Assembly (NCBI RefSeq): GCF_018873765.1
Contig: NC_057921.1
Coordinates: forward strand, 66,701,557-66,765,556
DNA: 64,000 nt
Direction: 5' to 3'
Origin: Telopea speciosissima
Taxonomy: Eukaryota; Streptophyta; Magnoliopsida; Proteales; Proteaceae
In this document: positions 47,655 through 59,740 of the stretch, one piece after another
Position numbering within the stretch: the stretch's first letter is position 1
Layout: the number at the start of each line of letters is the position of its first letter
Position numbers and translations under genes: made by a program
Notes under the pieces: model-generated
Told to the model about the DNA's origin: nothing
What the model saw: the letters and a program-made list of their open reading frames with translations, nothing else
Databases searched by the model: none

Positions 47655-49759
47655 AGTCTATGAGAGTTTAGTTGTCATTTCTTGTAAGCTTCTACTTTCT
47701 ATTTTGATAACTATTACTTAGTTACGAAGAGTTTCTTGTTATGTAATGTTGCTTCATTATTATAAATAAAGAGGGTTACCACCTAGGCATGATTTGATGA
47801 ATGAAAATTAGTTGATTTAGTTATTTTGAGGCAGTTGCCTATCATATTTCTCTCCCTTATCGAGAGAAATAGCAGCCAAATTATCTTGATTCTTATTATC
47901 CTCTCCTAGAAATGAAATGAAATGAAGGGTGGTGGAAGGTGAAGACACTGGCCAAAAGTTTGGAACTTGCGAGATATTAAGGATTGTTGATGAATGTTGT
48001 GGGAGGTTAGTAAGACAGCCCACATGCTGTGTATGGTCAATGATGCTGATGCTGGACAGCTGGGCTTTGGTACAGAATTAATGTAGGACATAGGAATGTT
48101 CTATTACATTACCTCATCTGAGTGTAGTGTTTTGGCTTACTTAATGTCCAAGGTTTTCAATTGAGAATTAATGATGACTTGGTTCATGTTGTAAATAAAT
48201 CTGGATGAAATTCTTGGATTTAAAACCTTCTTTGATGTCAGAAATGTTAAATGTTTACTGCCGACTTTGTATGTTGCATAAGTAACTGATATCCTTGTTG
48301 CTATGATAATGAATGTTAGTTGTATCATCCATGGACATTCTGGTTCTAGGGTTATATGAAAATTTTCAACCAAGCATCTTTCTCCATGGAGAGTGGTGAG
48401 GTTCTGAAGTTAGTTGAGACAGTAAAATGTTGGTTATGAAAAAGGAGTTAGAGGAGGGCAGTAGAAAGGACAATGTTGTTTGAAAGCAGTGTATTAATTT
48501 TTGGGAATGATTGGGTCAGTTTCTAGGACACAATCTGTTCAAGTGGGGCAATAAGCTAGGTGACACTTTGTGGAAAATCATGACAGTAAGTATTAGTGGT
48601 ATGGTAAAGCTTTCAGGCATATCTGGATTATATATTACTCAAATCATCTCTGCTTTTTTGACATGGAATTATTGCAAACTGATTCAAAATTGCAAACTTA
48701 ATTTGCTGATGGAAATCATACTAGTGAGTTGATTATGTGAGAGGGCCTGAGGGAAAGTTCCTTTCATGTTCACAAGCCTCTAATGCCATTCTAGTGTGTT
48801 TTTGGAGTTATATAATTTCTTTCTAAGACACTTCCTTTAATATTATTCATTGAATTAATAGGAGCCCTAAGGAGACAAAGGAACAAGAATTGAATTTAGA
48901 TTGCTCATGTACTTTTTTCTCTCAGGGGATTGAGAGTGAGAATGCCATTCCTCTCAAGCCTTGGTTGTACTGAGAGATGGAGGAGGCTGAACCAGATGCC
49001 CATGGCATCATTTTGAGATTGAGAATGCCACTGCGTGTATATTTTTATGCCCTGCGAGGGCATCATTATGATCGGACCATGACTGACCAATAGTGTCCTG
49101 GCCCTACTTGTTGGGTTAACCGGTTGACCAGTTGGATCGTCTGCAGCCTTTAGAGTTTAGACCACTAAAGGTTGGGTACAATCGGACCAAAGCACACTGG
49201 CTTGGATGGTCCAACAAGATTAGGAACTCTCACAAACCTTGGATTAATCAATCAATTGGATTAGATGGATATCAACCGACTCTAAAATAAACAGTATTAT
49301 AAAAATAAAATTGGTATTTTATTACTTTCAAATGGTTTTTAGTAAGAGATAACTTGGTTTCTTAATAAATTAATTTTTTCCTACTTTAAATTAAGGTACG
49401 TGTTTTTTTTCTGCTGATTTTAAAAGTATTATTAAACCTTAAATCCGATTAATTCTTGAATGTATTCACATCTTCCTTTTTTGTTTTTTTCCCTCCTCCT
49501 TATGCCCGTATCTACTAACTATGGCCTTTTTCCCCATCAATTTATTAGGTAGGCCTTTTCGTCAGATTATTAACGAGAGACTATTAGGTGGGCCTAGATT
49601 GGATCCAGAATTTAGAATTGGTGAGGTCTGACACCCTGGACCATCTACCTTTCCTGGTTGACCCACTCAAACCCAACTAAAAATCTAAAATTGTTTAGTC
49701 TTTTATATTCTTTATTATTATTACTAATTTTTTTTTTAGGTAAAGGGTCATTATTATTA
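47655..49759. other. spacer without a supported gene
   Basis: Moderately AT-rich sequence with no recognisable domain on either strand. (ATT)n runs border the MITE that begins at 49760. Confidence 0.4.
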
Positions 49760-49925
49760 GGGAAGCAGTTTTCTGTACGGGGAGTGTGGCCTCTACTTGA
49801 ACTCCCATGAGTCTATCTCTCTCCTCTTTAAAACAAGGTGGTAGATGTGTTTTTTCACATGGGGAGGAGAGAGATAGACTCGTGGGAGTGTTGGCGTAGG
49901 TTATACTCCCAGATCTTTTTTCCTT
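49760..49925. repeat. foldback MITE, family A copy 2
   Basis: GGGAAGCAGTTTTCTGTACG opens the element. The right half, reversed, repeats CGCCAACACTCCCA(C/T)GAGT and CTATCTCTCTCCTC. (ATT)n tracts lie at both borders, suggesting insertion into a microsatellite. Confidence 0.7.
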
Positions 49926-51487
49926 ATTATTATTATTAGGGAGAGGGATATGAAGCATGCCGTCTTATGCTAGTGAGGGCACAGTGTGTGTGGGATGGAG
50001 CATCATGTAGGAAGGGCAGGGGTCATTTCAAATGGGAAAGAGAGAGAAACATTATGTGTCAATGCTTGTTAGTTTGTGTCATGCAAGTGATGTGTCCAAC
50101 CTTTTTTCTTAGGCCCCGTTTGTTTGATGGATAAAAATGCAAAATTTGTGAGGGTGGGTTCTATATGTTGTGGGTTAGATTGACAAGAAAAGGAAAGGAA
50201 AGGAAATAATGGAATATGCATTTTGTAATGGGGTGGGATTTAATGGGAGAGCGAGGAAATGGACATGGGGTGGAATTCCATGGGAAAGAAATGAAATAAG
50301 AAGAGAATGGAAATTAAGTCAACACAGACTTCACTTCCCATCTTTTGAGTCTCTGAGCTGCCATTCTTTCAATACCTACAATTCATCCATTTCTACAATT
50401 GGAGGATAGAATGGAAATTAAGTCAACACAGACTTCACTTCCCATCTCCATGTTAACCAACCGGTATCATGTTCATGGGGATTAATAATCTTAGTTCCTA
50501 AAATACCCTTAATTGTCATTGGTAAACCCTAGTACTTGGTGTTTGAGCCAAACTTTTTGGTAAAAAAACATATGAAAATATGACTTGTATGTCTGGAAGT
50601 TTCAAGCCAAGTATGATTCAACATTAAAAAAAGATTTTTTTGAAAAGCAAACAAATATGGAAAAAGTTTTCGTCTATAAGTCACCGGATGTTGATGATGA
50701 TCGTGTTACCTTTGCAAATTAAGCCACCCAAAGAAAAAATAATTTAATATAAAGATGGGGAGCTGTTCTTGTGTCGCAGCGCAGCTTGCGCCTAGACACA
50801 TTGGGGTGGGCGCAATGATCACCCTGCCCCCTGCACAGGCTGTGCTGTGGTACAACGAACATTCTCCCTATAAAGATTTACATGATTCGATAAGATAAGA
50901 TTTCCAATGTTGATTGTGAGATGACAGGTTTTACTAACAATGGAGAATAGGGTCACAATCACTCGTCTTCAAGCTTCCTTGTTAAGAGAAAATTCCCTTA
51001 CTATGTGTTAAAGGATCCGATTCTTCTCCAATGAGCCCATCACCTAGGGAGTGCCCAATGAACATCTGACGGCTGGGCTGCAGGCTGTCGAATGCCTCAT
51101 TGGGCACTCATTGTGTGGATTCCTCGTTCGAAAGAAGTCCAACACGTTGTTAACGATCTTTCAGAATCATCCCACAAACCCATGTTATAGAATCAAGCAT
51201 TATACGACCAATAAGAAGCACTAGTTATGGTAAAAGGTATCAGATCGGATATATTGGTCAATCCATATCGATATTGATCGTGCCTGATATCAATACATGT
51301 CTGATCCTATCATTGTGAAATGATTTTAACTAAAGGAAATTATGTTCAAAAAATAATTTTTAATCAAAATTGAGAGCCAAACCATCCGATACAACTGATC
51401 CATATCAGTATCAGTATCCCAATACTGTTTTTAAAACCTTGCCATCGAGACCAATAGCGATACGAATCCCAATACTCTTTTTTTTTT
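49926..51487. other. spacer with foldback and direct repeats
   Basis: A direct repeat of about 40 bp (GGAAATTAAGTCAACACAGAC, then TTCACTTCCCATC) occurs at 50307-50346 and 50411-50448. Near 50770-50870 lies a palindromic repeat built around GCGCAGCTTGCGCC. No gene is seen. Confidence 0.45.
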
Positions 51488-51659
51488 GGAAGTAGTTTTC
51501 TATCCGAGAGTACAGCCTATGCCAGCATTCTGATGAGTCTATCTCTCTCCTCCTCAAAACAAGGGACAGAGATATCTTTTCATATGAGAAGGAGAGAGAT
51601 AGACTCATGGGAGTTTAGGTATAGACCACACTCTCGGAGAGAGTTCTATTTTCACTTCT
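51488..51659. repeat. foldback MITE, family A copy 3
   Basis: GGAAGTAGTTTTCTATCCGA opens it and the right half is its imperfect reverse complement, with the family words GATGAGTCTATCTCTCTCCT and CATATGAGAAGGAGAGAGAT. Confidence 0.7.
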
Positions 51660-51951
51660 TTTTGTTTTTATTTTTTTTAAAATCAAACAATGCTTCTCTG
51701 TACCTCTCTACCCATAGGCCATAGGCCCACCCTTATTGATGCTAGTGCAGCATGCTTCAAGCATTCAAGGAAAAGAAAAGCTGGATTTTAGTATGGGGGG
51801 GACCTTTTGGACACTCTCTACACTTGACAGTGATGGTCTCAGGTCTATTTACTTCTACGAGAGAGAACGAACGAACGAATGAACGAGAAGTAGGGTTCGT
51901 TGAGTCAAAAGAGGGAGAAGAGCTGAAGTCATAGCTGAGAAACCTTTTGGC

Positions 51952-51958
51952 TATAAAG
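51952..51958 (+). promoter_or_regulatory. putative TATA box of the MIR828 transcript
   Basis: TATAAAG stands 109 bp upstream of the mature miR828 sequence, which would place the transcription start near 51985. Plant MIR genes are Pol II units with TATA boxes, so spacing and motif fit; the start itself is inferred. Confidence 0.45.
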
Positions 51959-52053
51959 GAGGGTTCCAGTTCCAGACTTCCAGTTCCAGGGGGCAAGTGC
52001 AGCAGGCAGGCACAGTAGTATGGGGTTTTATTTCTTTAAATTCCTCCTTTTTT

Positions 52054-52170
52054 TAATGTTTCTTGCTCAAATGAGTATTCCAATGGTCGCAGCCATTCAA
52101 TTCATTCACTTCTCATGTTTCCAAATTTTTGTCTCCACCTGCTGCGATACTCATTTGATCAAGCAACGTT
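52054..52170 (+). ncRNA. MIR828: microRNA precursor miR828
   Basis: The 22-nt mature sequence at 52061-52082 (TCTTGCTCAAATGAGTATTC followed by CA) is identical, as I remember it, to the known plant miR828. The opposite arm, 52145-52166, pairs with it over the whole duplex with three mismatches (t61-c164, c66-t159, c80-c145 in window minus 52000) and one G-U pair, leaving the 2-nt 3' overhangs expected of Dicer-like products. The arms are separated by a loop region of about 62 nt, and pairing extends past the duplex base (GTT/AAC). miR828 is a 22-nt trigger that cleaves R2R3-MYB mRNAs and TAS4 RNA and starts phased siRNA production, restraining anthocyanin and trichome pathways. No protein gene overlaps it. 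Confidence 0.93.
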
Positions 52171-52559
52171 AGACAGGAGGTGTTCCTCTACTCTGATTCA
52201 TCACCGGCCACCTCCCTCATCAGATCTCTCTCTTTCTGTGTAGAATATTTGTATCTGTAATTTTTCTATTAATACTGCTAGCTGTAGCTAACACTATTAA
52301 TGTTTCTTTTAAAGCTTCCAGTTTTCTTCATGCAGGATTGGTTTTGAGGTAGTATCTCAGCAAGTCCAGGAGACAGGAGTGGGTGAGCCTAGGCTTGCGC
52401 GCCCATCTTCTTGTTCTCCTCAAGAATGATAGATTTGGAGATTAATTTGATGGGGTTCTCTCTATCATCATCATCATCATCTTAACCACCGGAGGATATA
52501 AAACCGTACCAATATAGATCTCTGGCCCAGAATCGAGATATTATATTGGTGAATGGTGA

Positions 52560-52918
52560 GTAGCTTAAAGAGATTTGTGCTTTAAGAATTGATCACAAAA
52601 ATGATGTGACCTATTATGGGGGTTGGGTGTTGTGCGGGTATAGTGTCTGTCTTGAGGGTTATATGGGTATTTTAGTAAATTATCTCTGTATAGGGTTTCG
52701 TTACAAATTTGTGATGGGTGTTCTTTATCTGTAAGTAATCTGGATAAGCGGCTGTAATCCTATTCTCCATTGATTGTAAAGAAGATTTCATTTCACCCTG
52801 GATGTAGATAATTTTATCGAACCACATAAATCATTATGTGCTTTGTGTGATTATTTGTTTGTTATTTCCATTGGTTTTCTGCATCGTTTTAGGTTTTTGT
52901 TTTCTACAATGGTATCTG
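52560..52918 (+). mobile_element. copia-type LTR relic with primer-binding-site-like end
   Basis: The stretch TTGATTGTAAAGAAGATTTC, then CACCCTGGATGTAG, CGAACCACATAAAT and TTTCTGCATCGTTTTAGG, is the 3' part of a common plant copia LTR. It is followed by TGGTATCTG at 52910, close to the TGGTATCAGAGC primer-binding site. A related but diverged stretch is at 53840-54125. The left border is not defined. Confidence 0.5.
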
Positions 52919-53190
52919 TCTACCTACCTTCATTCTAACCATGTTATCTCCTTCCCTAAAACAGCATACCTCTTCTTTACTATCATGATGGAGTTTCCAT
53001 TAATCCTTGATTATCTATCATTATTGGGAACGATCGAATACCGGCCCTAACCCTTACGGCTTACCTCAAAGCAACTGTGCCCTAGCCAACACTGAATATG
53101 CATTAGTTTTGAAGGATACTGACATATATGGTCAAGACCTGACATTTTGGCAACTCCAAAGTGTGTTCTTGGGTCCCATCCGATAGGGAT

Positions 53191-53370
53191 CCAGATCTTC
53201 TACGGTGCAGCTTCCCGTCCGGCCTATGCTGTGGAGACATAGGGTCATGCATAATGACCGTCTTGCTCCTGCTCGGGTAAGAGGCTAAGGCAGGGGTAAA
53301 GCGGTCATTACGTGCATAGGCAGGACTGGACACTGCATAGGCCGGATGGGACACACCATAGAGGATCTGT
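53191..53370. repeat. foldback MITE, family C copy 2 (180 bp)
   Basis: CCAGATCTTCTACGGTGCAG followed by CTTCCCGTCC, and the reverse complement of ACCATAGAGGATCTG, form the inverted ends. The length equals that of the copy at 22579-22758. Confidence 0.65.
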
Positions 53371-53590
53371 TTCCCATCCAACATGTACAGCCTTGTTGAT
53401 CTTCGGCACAAGAATGTTTGATTAGTGAGCTATTACACACTCTTTCAAGGGTGGTTGCTTTGATTATCTCTCTGAACCCTTCTTCCTTTATCATTGAGCG
53501 GTCATTTAAGGATAAAATTTTGCTAAACTGAACAACAAGAATTTTCGTAGTCCTCGTACATGGTCCAATCATAGCCCACCAAGTGTACCC

Positions 53591-53656
53591 CAATTTATTG
53601 CAGCGCACGGGTGAATGCCCAACATATGGTGAGCATTCATGCGCTGCAATAAATTG
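53591..53656. repeat. 66-bp hairpin with 17-bp perfect arms
   Basis: CAATTTATTGCAGCGCA (53591-53607) is the exact reverse complement of 53640-53656. Inside, GTGAATGC pairs with GCATTCAT across an ACATATGG loop. The stem is short for a MITE and of microRNA-hairpin size, but it resembles no microRNA I know. Confidence 0.7.
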
Positions 53657-53839
53657 CTCAACACATATGATGAACTAGCTCTGAATTCAAGAGGCATTTC
53701 ACCAGTGTATGAAAATCGGCGGATTCTACAGTCTGTTCCCAAATTTCAAAACAGTACATTTCATCCCTAACCACCACTAATCCGTCGTTGAACCTACCTA
53801 CCTGCAAGCAAATGGGCATTTTTTATTTTTCCAATTAGT

Positions 53840-54125
53840 TTAAAGTTTGAGCAGCTTTGTCTTGTGTGGTTGAAGAGTCACCATCCTCCTTGTTGGGGGT
53901 ACAACGTTTTGTATTCAGTTCGCTTGAATTAGTGAGTTGAATGCGAAGGGCCATTTATAGGTCGCGACTGTAAATTCATTTTCCGTTGATAGTGAAGCAG
54001 ATCTAATCTCACCGTGGACATAGCAATCTTGTCAAATCACTTAAATCCTTGTATGCATTATATGATTGTTTGTTTGTTTGTGATTTCCATTCTTTTCTGC
54101 ATTGTTTTAGGTTCATGTTTTTCTT
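53840..54125 (+). mobile_element. second copia-type LTR relic
   Basis: TTCCGTTGATAGTGAAGCAG, then TCTCACCGTGGACATAGCAAT, AAATCCTTGTATGCATTATA and TTCTGCATTGTTTTAGGTTC, parallel the relic at 52560-52918 in the same order. The two could be the LTRs of one collapsed element or separate insertions. Confidence 0.5.
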
Positions 54126-54895
54126 CACATTTGTCCACCATACAGATAAGCGCAGAGTAGTCTAAGGTTGAGTATGAACCTCATGCCCTTCTGCATGAGG
54201 ATCTGATCCCATTTGCTTTGGTACAAGACCTCAGAAGTATAATCCACCAGAATCCCTATTGCACACCCTATTGAAACTTGCAATGCTTATGCTTTCTCCA
54301 AGAGTGAAAGTTGTCGACCTGCTTGCTTCTCTCAGCCTTGGAGGTGGAGGAGGGTCTTTGTCAAGATCAAATTTATAGATTTGAAAAAGAGGAAACCCAA
54401 AACCTCCTGGTCGAGTGGCCTTTTACACTCCACGCGTTTACCAACTGCCAGTTTATGGGGTTGAATTCTCCCAAGATCCTTAGCTCTGTATCTTTGGCCA
54501 GTTTAAGCCACTTCTCTTGCGAAGTGCCACATTGAAGCCCCCCTAAGAAAAGGTTACATGTCGCCATTGAACATTACTTCTACACAAAATTTATGGTCAT
54601 TACACGGTGTCGACATCGGCCCACCCGATTTGATTAAATAGCCCCATACTTCTGAGAGTAACAACTGAGGAGTATAACTTCTTTCAGGTAGTTTGTTCAA
54701 ATCGCTAAGCAACTAATGAAGTGCCTAAATGATCAAAACCAAGGACCAATTTCTCTTATTCCATGGTGAGGAGAGATTCTCTTCATTCACACATCTCACT
54801 CTGATTGGACTGGGAAAAGATATTTCAGAACCATCAACAATATAAGACTCTTCAACAATACAAGGCAGGAGTTAATGATGTCTTTCATTCTTTCC
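54126..54895. other. spacer without a supported gene
   Basis: No domain is visible in the frame at 54311-54535 or its antisense. The stretch separates the LTR relic from the SINE. Confidence 0.4.
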
Positions 54896-55104
54896 TTTTT
54901 TTTTTTTTGGATATATTCTACTCAAGGGTCCACAAGCCAACTACAAGCTAAGGGGAAGGTTAAGACAAGCGCACAATCTACAACTAAGGGGTGCCTTTTT
55001 TGGCACAATATGCAATCCAGAAGAATCGATCCCTTGACCTCCTGGGGGGCATGTACTCAACTAACAATGCCCCCAACCAACCGAGCTAACGGTTGTTTGC
55101 CTTT
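54896..55104 (-). mobile_element. tRNA-derived SINE with poly-A tail
   Basis: On the minus strand a Pol III A box (TTAGCTCGGTTGG, plus 55077-55089) and a B box (GGGATCGATTC, plus 55023-55033) lie about 45 bp apart, as in tRNA genes. The body continues about 115 bp to a poly-A tail (T-run 54896-54908). It is a different family from the Au-like copies. Confidence 0.65.
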
Positions 55105-56378
55105 GTCCACAGTTCAATCACAAGAAAACAACATTACCAAAAAAAAAAAAAATCACAAGAAAACAACAAATGATACTCAAATCGGATCCAACCTATCTCG
55201 ATTACTACCTCTATTAATCTGATCAAAATCTATCAAACCCAAATAGGATTCCAACCGATTAGTATAGGATTACAAAATCTATCCCTTTTCATCCTTAACT
55301 TGTCTAACCCAGACCTTATCCATCCCTTTACATCCCTAACTTGTCTAACTCAGACCTTCATTCACTGTCAATCCATCTCTCTCAATTGTCTTAATTCTTT
55401 GTCATTCTCTAGAACATGTGAAATCTTCAAAGGACCCTCAAAACGTTAGCTCTTTAATTTTTTATTATTACTTAGATATGCATTCCAACACCCCCCCCCC
55501 CAAAAAAAAAAAGAAAAAGAAAACCTGCACCTCATCGTATTTTTTTCCTTTGTTCATTTATCATATTGTCTTTTTAGGGAAAAAAAAAAAAAACAGGGAC
55601 TACCTAGGCACGTGGCTCCTGCAACTAGACACAGGAGCACGATACAACACCATCCTGCCCCAAGGAAATAAAGATAAAAAAGGCATCTTTGTTGAAGCCA
55701 CTGTGTGCACTCTCATTGGTGCCTGCGATGGTGCACGCGCTATCAGACCAGACAGCACCATCATTTTACTTCAAAGCGGACCCTTTCCATATAAACAGAC
55801 GTGAAGGTTCAATATGTCAGATTAAGCGCATTTGCACCTTGCATCTAAGGCTTGTACCACCAGCTGAATGCATGCCATGAGCCAAATGGCACTTGACCGT
55901 ATCCTTCTCTAATGATAAAAAACCTGTAATTCGAAGATGTTGGATGTCCCTTACGGCTTCACCATAATCCTCAAGCAAGGGCTTCTCCCCAACTCTTAAC
56001 CCAGACTAACACTATATTTATGAGACATGGATTGCGATGGAATTAAGAGCGAAGACGCAGTCTTTTGGACCCTAAGTATCTATGCAGGAATTACTACAAT
56101 TCAAAGGGTACCAAGGCCTCGGGCCTTCCGGGAAATGGGCCCGTGAAATCTATTATCTATAACATACTTACACAATGAAATGTGCATACCAAATGCCATA
56201 GTACATCAGATAACCCTCGCTCCCCAATCCTCAATTTTTTGCTTCTCAGAGAAATTTGTTCCCAAACACAAAGCAACCAAGCCAACAATGGAATGAATTC
56301 TCTTTCTTGTCCATCTTGTTGGCCCTGAAAACTGATATAACAGCCTCCAATATATAACATAATCCCTGCGAGTTAAAA
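55105..56378. other. spacer and ABCF 3' flank
   Basis: No gene is seen. C-, A- and AC-rich homopolymer tracts lie near 55491-55520 and 55578-55594. The ABCF 3' UTR should occupy the right end. Confidence 0.45.
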
Positions 56379-58736
56379 CTAAGATGATGCCTTGAGTATC
56401 TTCTTGTAATCCTGGAAATTCCCATGGAATGGTGAGATGCTGCCTTGCGATACCACCCATAGTTCGTCCACACTTCCAGATATTAGATGCTCATCATGGC
56501 TCACCTGGAAGAATTAATAAGTGGGAATCGAAGTTAGGAGCATATACACGATTCATACAAATCAAGGGGAGGAATGATTCGTAACAGCGAAGAGCATGAC
56601 TCAATGCTTCCAACAAGTAGGAATACAAAAAAGATAAGGGCATATTGTAATACCATGAGTACACCTCCTTGGAAAAGAACGAGACCTTGGATAAGTGCCT
56701 CCACAGCATCCAAATCCTGCACTCCGAGGTGAAAAAAAATATGAAAACCATCACAAGTTTTCTGGCTACTAGGAATAATTTCACACGATGTAATTAGTTT
56801 CCCAACCAGAAGTAATTTCTACGGATGCCAACATAAAGAACCATGCAGAATAAGATCTCATCGTTTCCCTCCAACCAATAGGACCTAAATAGAGCATCAC
56901 CCAGTCCCAGAATTATTACAAATGAGCATTCCTAACCATGACAATTAAAGAACCCATCCAGATCCATACAAGTTTTTCTATTGCAGTTCTCGATGAATAA
57001 AATCATCTGCAACCAACCATAAGCACACAATCTGGACAGCAGATGGTGAACCCCTGAAAGTTTGAACAATTCTTTTACAAAAGAATTTCAAACATCCAAA
57101 TCCAGGAATCCAGAATTTAGGGTGGACCAGCACCAAAATGGCATGAGCTCAGAATTGAATCAATCTTAATTGTTGCAAGACCACACCTCTTGGCAATGTA
57201 TTTGATCATGTCTCCAGTTCTCATGTATTTACATTAGCATTCATACTGCAGTTGTGGACATATCATCCATTGAATTAAAAATCTCTTATTTTTTCTCACT
57301 TTTTTTTGGGTACTTTCTCAGTACAACCCAAATCAATTTTGCCCTTTCTACTTTTAACGTACCAAAGTGCTCCCCCTGGTACAATCATTGGTCCCCATTG
57401 CACATATGAACCAGTGAATGCTTTAAAATCCATTTATTCAGTTTGAGTACTCATAATTTACTCATATTCAAATGGATCAAGCTTGTGTTACAAAACTTTT
57501 GATTCAACGAGCCAACTAGCACTAAAATCCGACTTGTATCAGTCAACATCAAGAAAGTGAACACTGATCAATACAGACATCAATTTGTTAGGATTTGTTC
57601 TCATAAGTCCCATGTGATCCTTTCCCTACTTAAGTTGAGATGCAATGGATTATGCAATATTAAGATTGAACACATGTAGCTAGTATCAGACATAAAACAT
57701 ATGGAGGGGGGGGGGGGGAAGGAAAATAAAGTACATACAAGATGGTTTGATGGCTCATCAAGCAGAATAATATGTGGTTTTTTGAAGGTTATCTTGGCAA
57801 ATGCAACTCTGCTTTTCTGTCCACCTGAAAGAGCAGTAAAATTCACCAATAAAATACAACTGGGAATATTAAAAAGAACATAGTATAGCTTAATATCAAC
57901 ATAAATATACCGATGTAATCTGACTAAACCGAAGCCCAAGAACGAACTCATCAACTATATAACTAATGCAAGTCCACTTAATTTAGTAAATAATTCATTT
58001 TCAGTAATTGCACTTAATTTTCTGCAGTTTTCATTATTAATATTTAGCTATAGACTTCTTCATCCATGGACCAATTAAAAAAGGAGTTCAGTTTTAAAAA
58101 CTTTCTACAACCAAACTCTGCTCTTGTTAGAACTCCAGTGCTTCCCCCAGTTGCTGTCTCCCCACCCAATTAAGTGAGCCAGCTTCATGGGAGTAATTAT
58201 TATCTAATTAAACTTCTGCATCATACCATTACTATCAGCAAGGAAAATCATCAACTTCCCAAAAGCACCATCACCCATCTCATTTTTACGGGTAGAAACC
58301 ATTGGCATTTAAGTTCATTTGTTTCCTCGAAGCGAAGAGGACACTAAACTTGATAACCAAGTTACAAATAACACTGCATTAGGAAAATCCTGATGCATCC
58401 AAAACAACAACCAAGGATATTCTGGTGAAGACACCATTCACGATAATGCTACATGTGAAAACCAAGATATAGGAGTCAAGTGTAATTATCTAAATAACAA
58501 AAGACTTGTGTAATTGATACAAAAACTAGGTACTCTAACCCCAAAAGACTACTTCCGTTCTAAATCAAAATTGAATTCTTGCTAATTGATTGGTCCAAAT
58601 TCACCCTCCAAACACATCAGAAATAGATGAAGTTTTAGCAATAGTCACCTGACAAAGTGTACATAGGTTGAAGAGCCAGATTGCCCGTAACACCAAAAGA
58701 ACCCAGATGACCTCGGAGCTTCTGTTCAGGCACTCC
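56379..58736 (-). CDS. ABCF-family ATPase, last four exons (GCN20/ABCF3-like), partial
   Basis: ABCF proteins carry two ATPase domains and no membrane span, and act with ribosomes or in stress signalling through GCN2. Four exons join in frame with GT/AG borders: 58649-58736, 57739-57824, 56654-56716 and 56379-56504, giving the last 120 residues. They hold the ABC signature LSGGQKSRVAFAK, Walker B with D-loop HIILLDEPSNHLDLDA and the switch His in LMVSHDEHLISGS, then WVVSQG..PFHGNFQDYKKIL and the stop. The opening GVPEQKLRGHLGSFGVTGNL matches the second nucleotide-binding domain of ABCF3. The first half must lie beyond the copia element starting at 59508, or is missing. All visible exons are intact. 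Confidence 0.9.
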
Positions 58737-59507
58737 CTGCAAGAAGAAAAATAACTTTGCATATGATCTCATATAATAAAACGATCAATATTAACATTCA
58801 TGAGAATCAGTATATAAGAGTCTTGATGAAAATAGCAAAACGCTTTTCAAACTCTCTTAAAACAATTCATAGCAAAAGCACACAATTTAATGTTTTGGTA
58901 AGTTTCTTCCCATAGAATTTAGCTGACTAGGCATGTGAGTGGACAGGTAGCAGTCAAGTCTTTAAATTTTGCAAAGTATAGCCGCTATAACACTGGATTA
59001 GGATAATTTCCCACGATCTTAACTAAGTGATAGTAATAATAGATAACACACATTCTTTAAAGGCTAAGAACAAAAGATTATCATACAAAATCCAATTGCC
59101 TAGGGTGCATAGTGGTGGAGGGCTGGTCAGGAGAAGAGGATGACTCTAGGAAGAGATTTTGCAGGGGGAGAGGAAGGACATAACCACACGCTCACGTAGG
59201 CAAAAAACCCAATATTTTCTATTCAATCTTCACTGTGTCCATCAATGGGTACATGCAAGTATTTAAAGAGAAAACAAACTCCTAGTTAGACTCTAAAACT
59301 GAATTAACTTGTAACCAAACTCTATCTATGTCCCAAGTATTCAACTCAGAATAAATAAATAAATTACTTCCAACCCTTAGTGGACCAAAAATCCGGGTTG
59401 GACTGGTTCCGTCTGGGTTTGGGTTTCCAAACTTGGTCATGCTGGTCCAACCAATCAAGTGCTACTGCCTCACACAGTCCAGAGTCCAGACTACAGAGCC
59501 AACTCTG

Positions 59508-59733
59508 TGTTAGATTTTAGGTTGAAGAAGGAGAAGAGAAGAAAGAGAAGAGAGCAGCTACGGTTTTGGTGTTCAAGTGTTATGTCTCTAACCTAGAGAC
59601 TAACATGCTTATATTGAAAAGAATAGTAAATTACACCTAGGCCCTTGGCCTTATACAAATGACAAAAAATAAGAAAATAATACAAGGGGATATTTACACA
59701 TATACCCCTGATACAATACAGCCATTCTTAACA
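59508..59733 (-). repeat. 3' LTR of the copia element, 226 bp
   Basis: On the minus strand it begins TGTTAAGAATGGCTGTATTG and ends AACCTAAAATCTAACA, with a TGTTA/TAACA inverted terminal pair. A CT-rich stretch (CTCTTCTCTTTCTTCTC) lies near its end. The polypurine tract adjoins it directly. Confidence 0.85.
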
Positions 59734-59740
59734 CTCCCCC

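Noticed and set aside
53103-53608. Minus-strand frames of 102 and 107 codons
   Set aside because: Much of the sequence is the family C foldback repeat; the rest has no recognisable domain.
55418-55804. 128-codon plus-strand frame
   Set aside because: It runs through a poly-C/poly-A tract and repeat-like sequence with no known domain.
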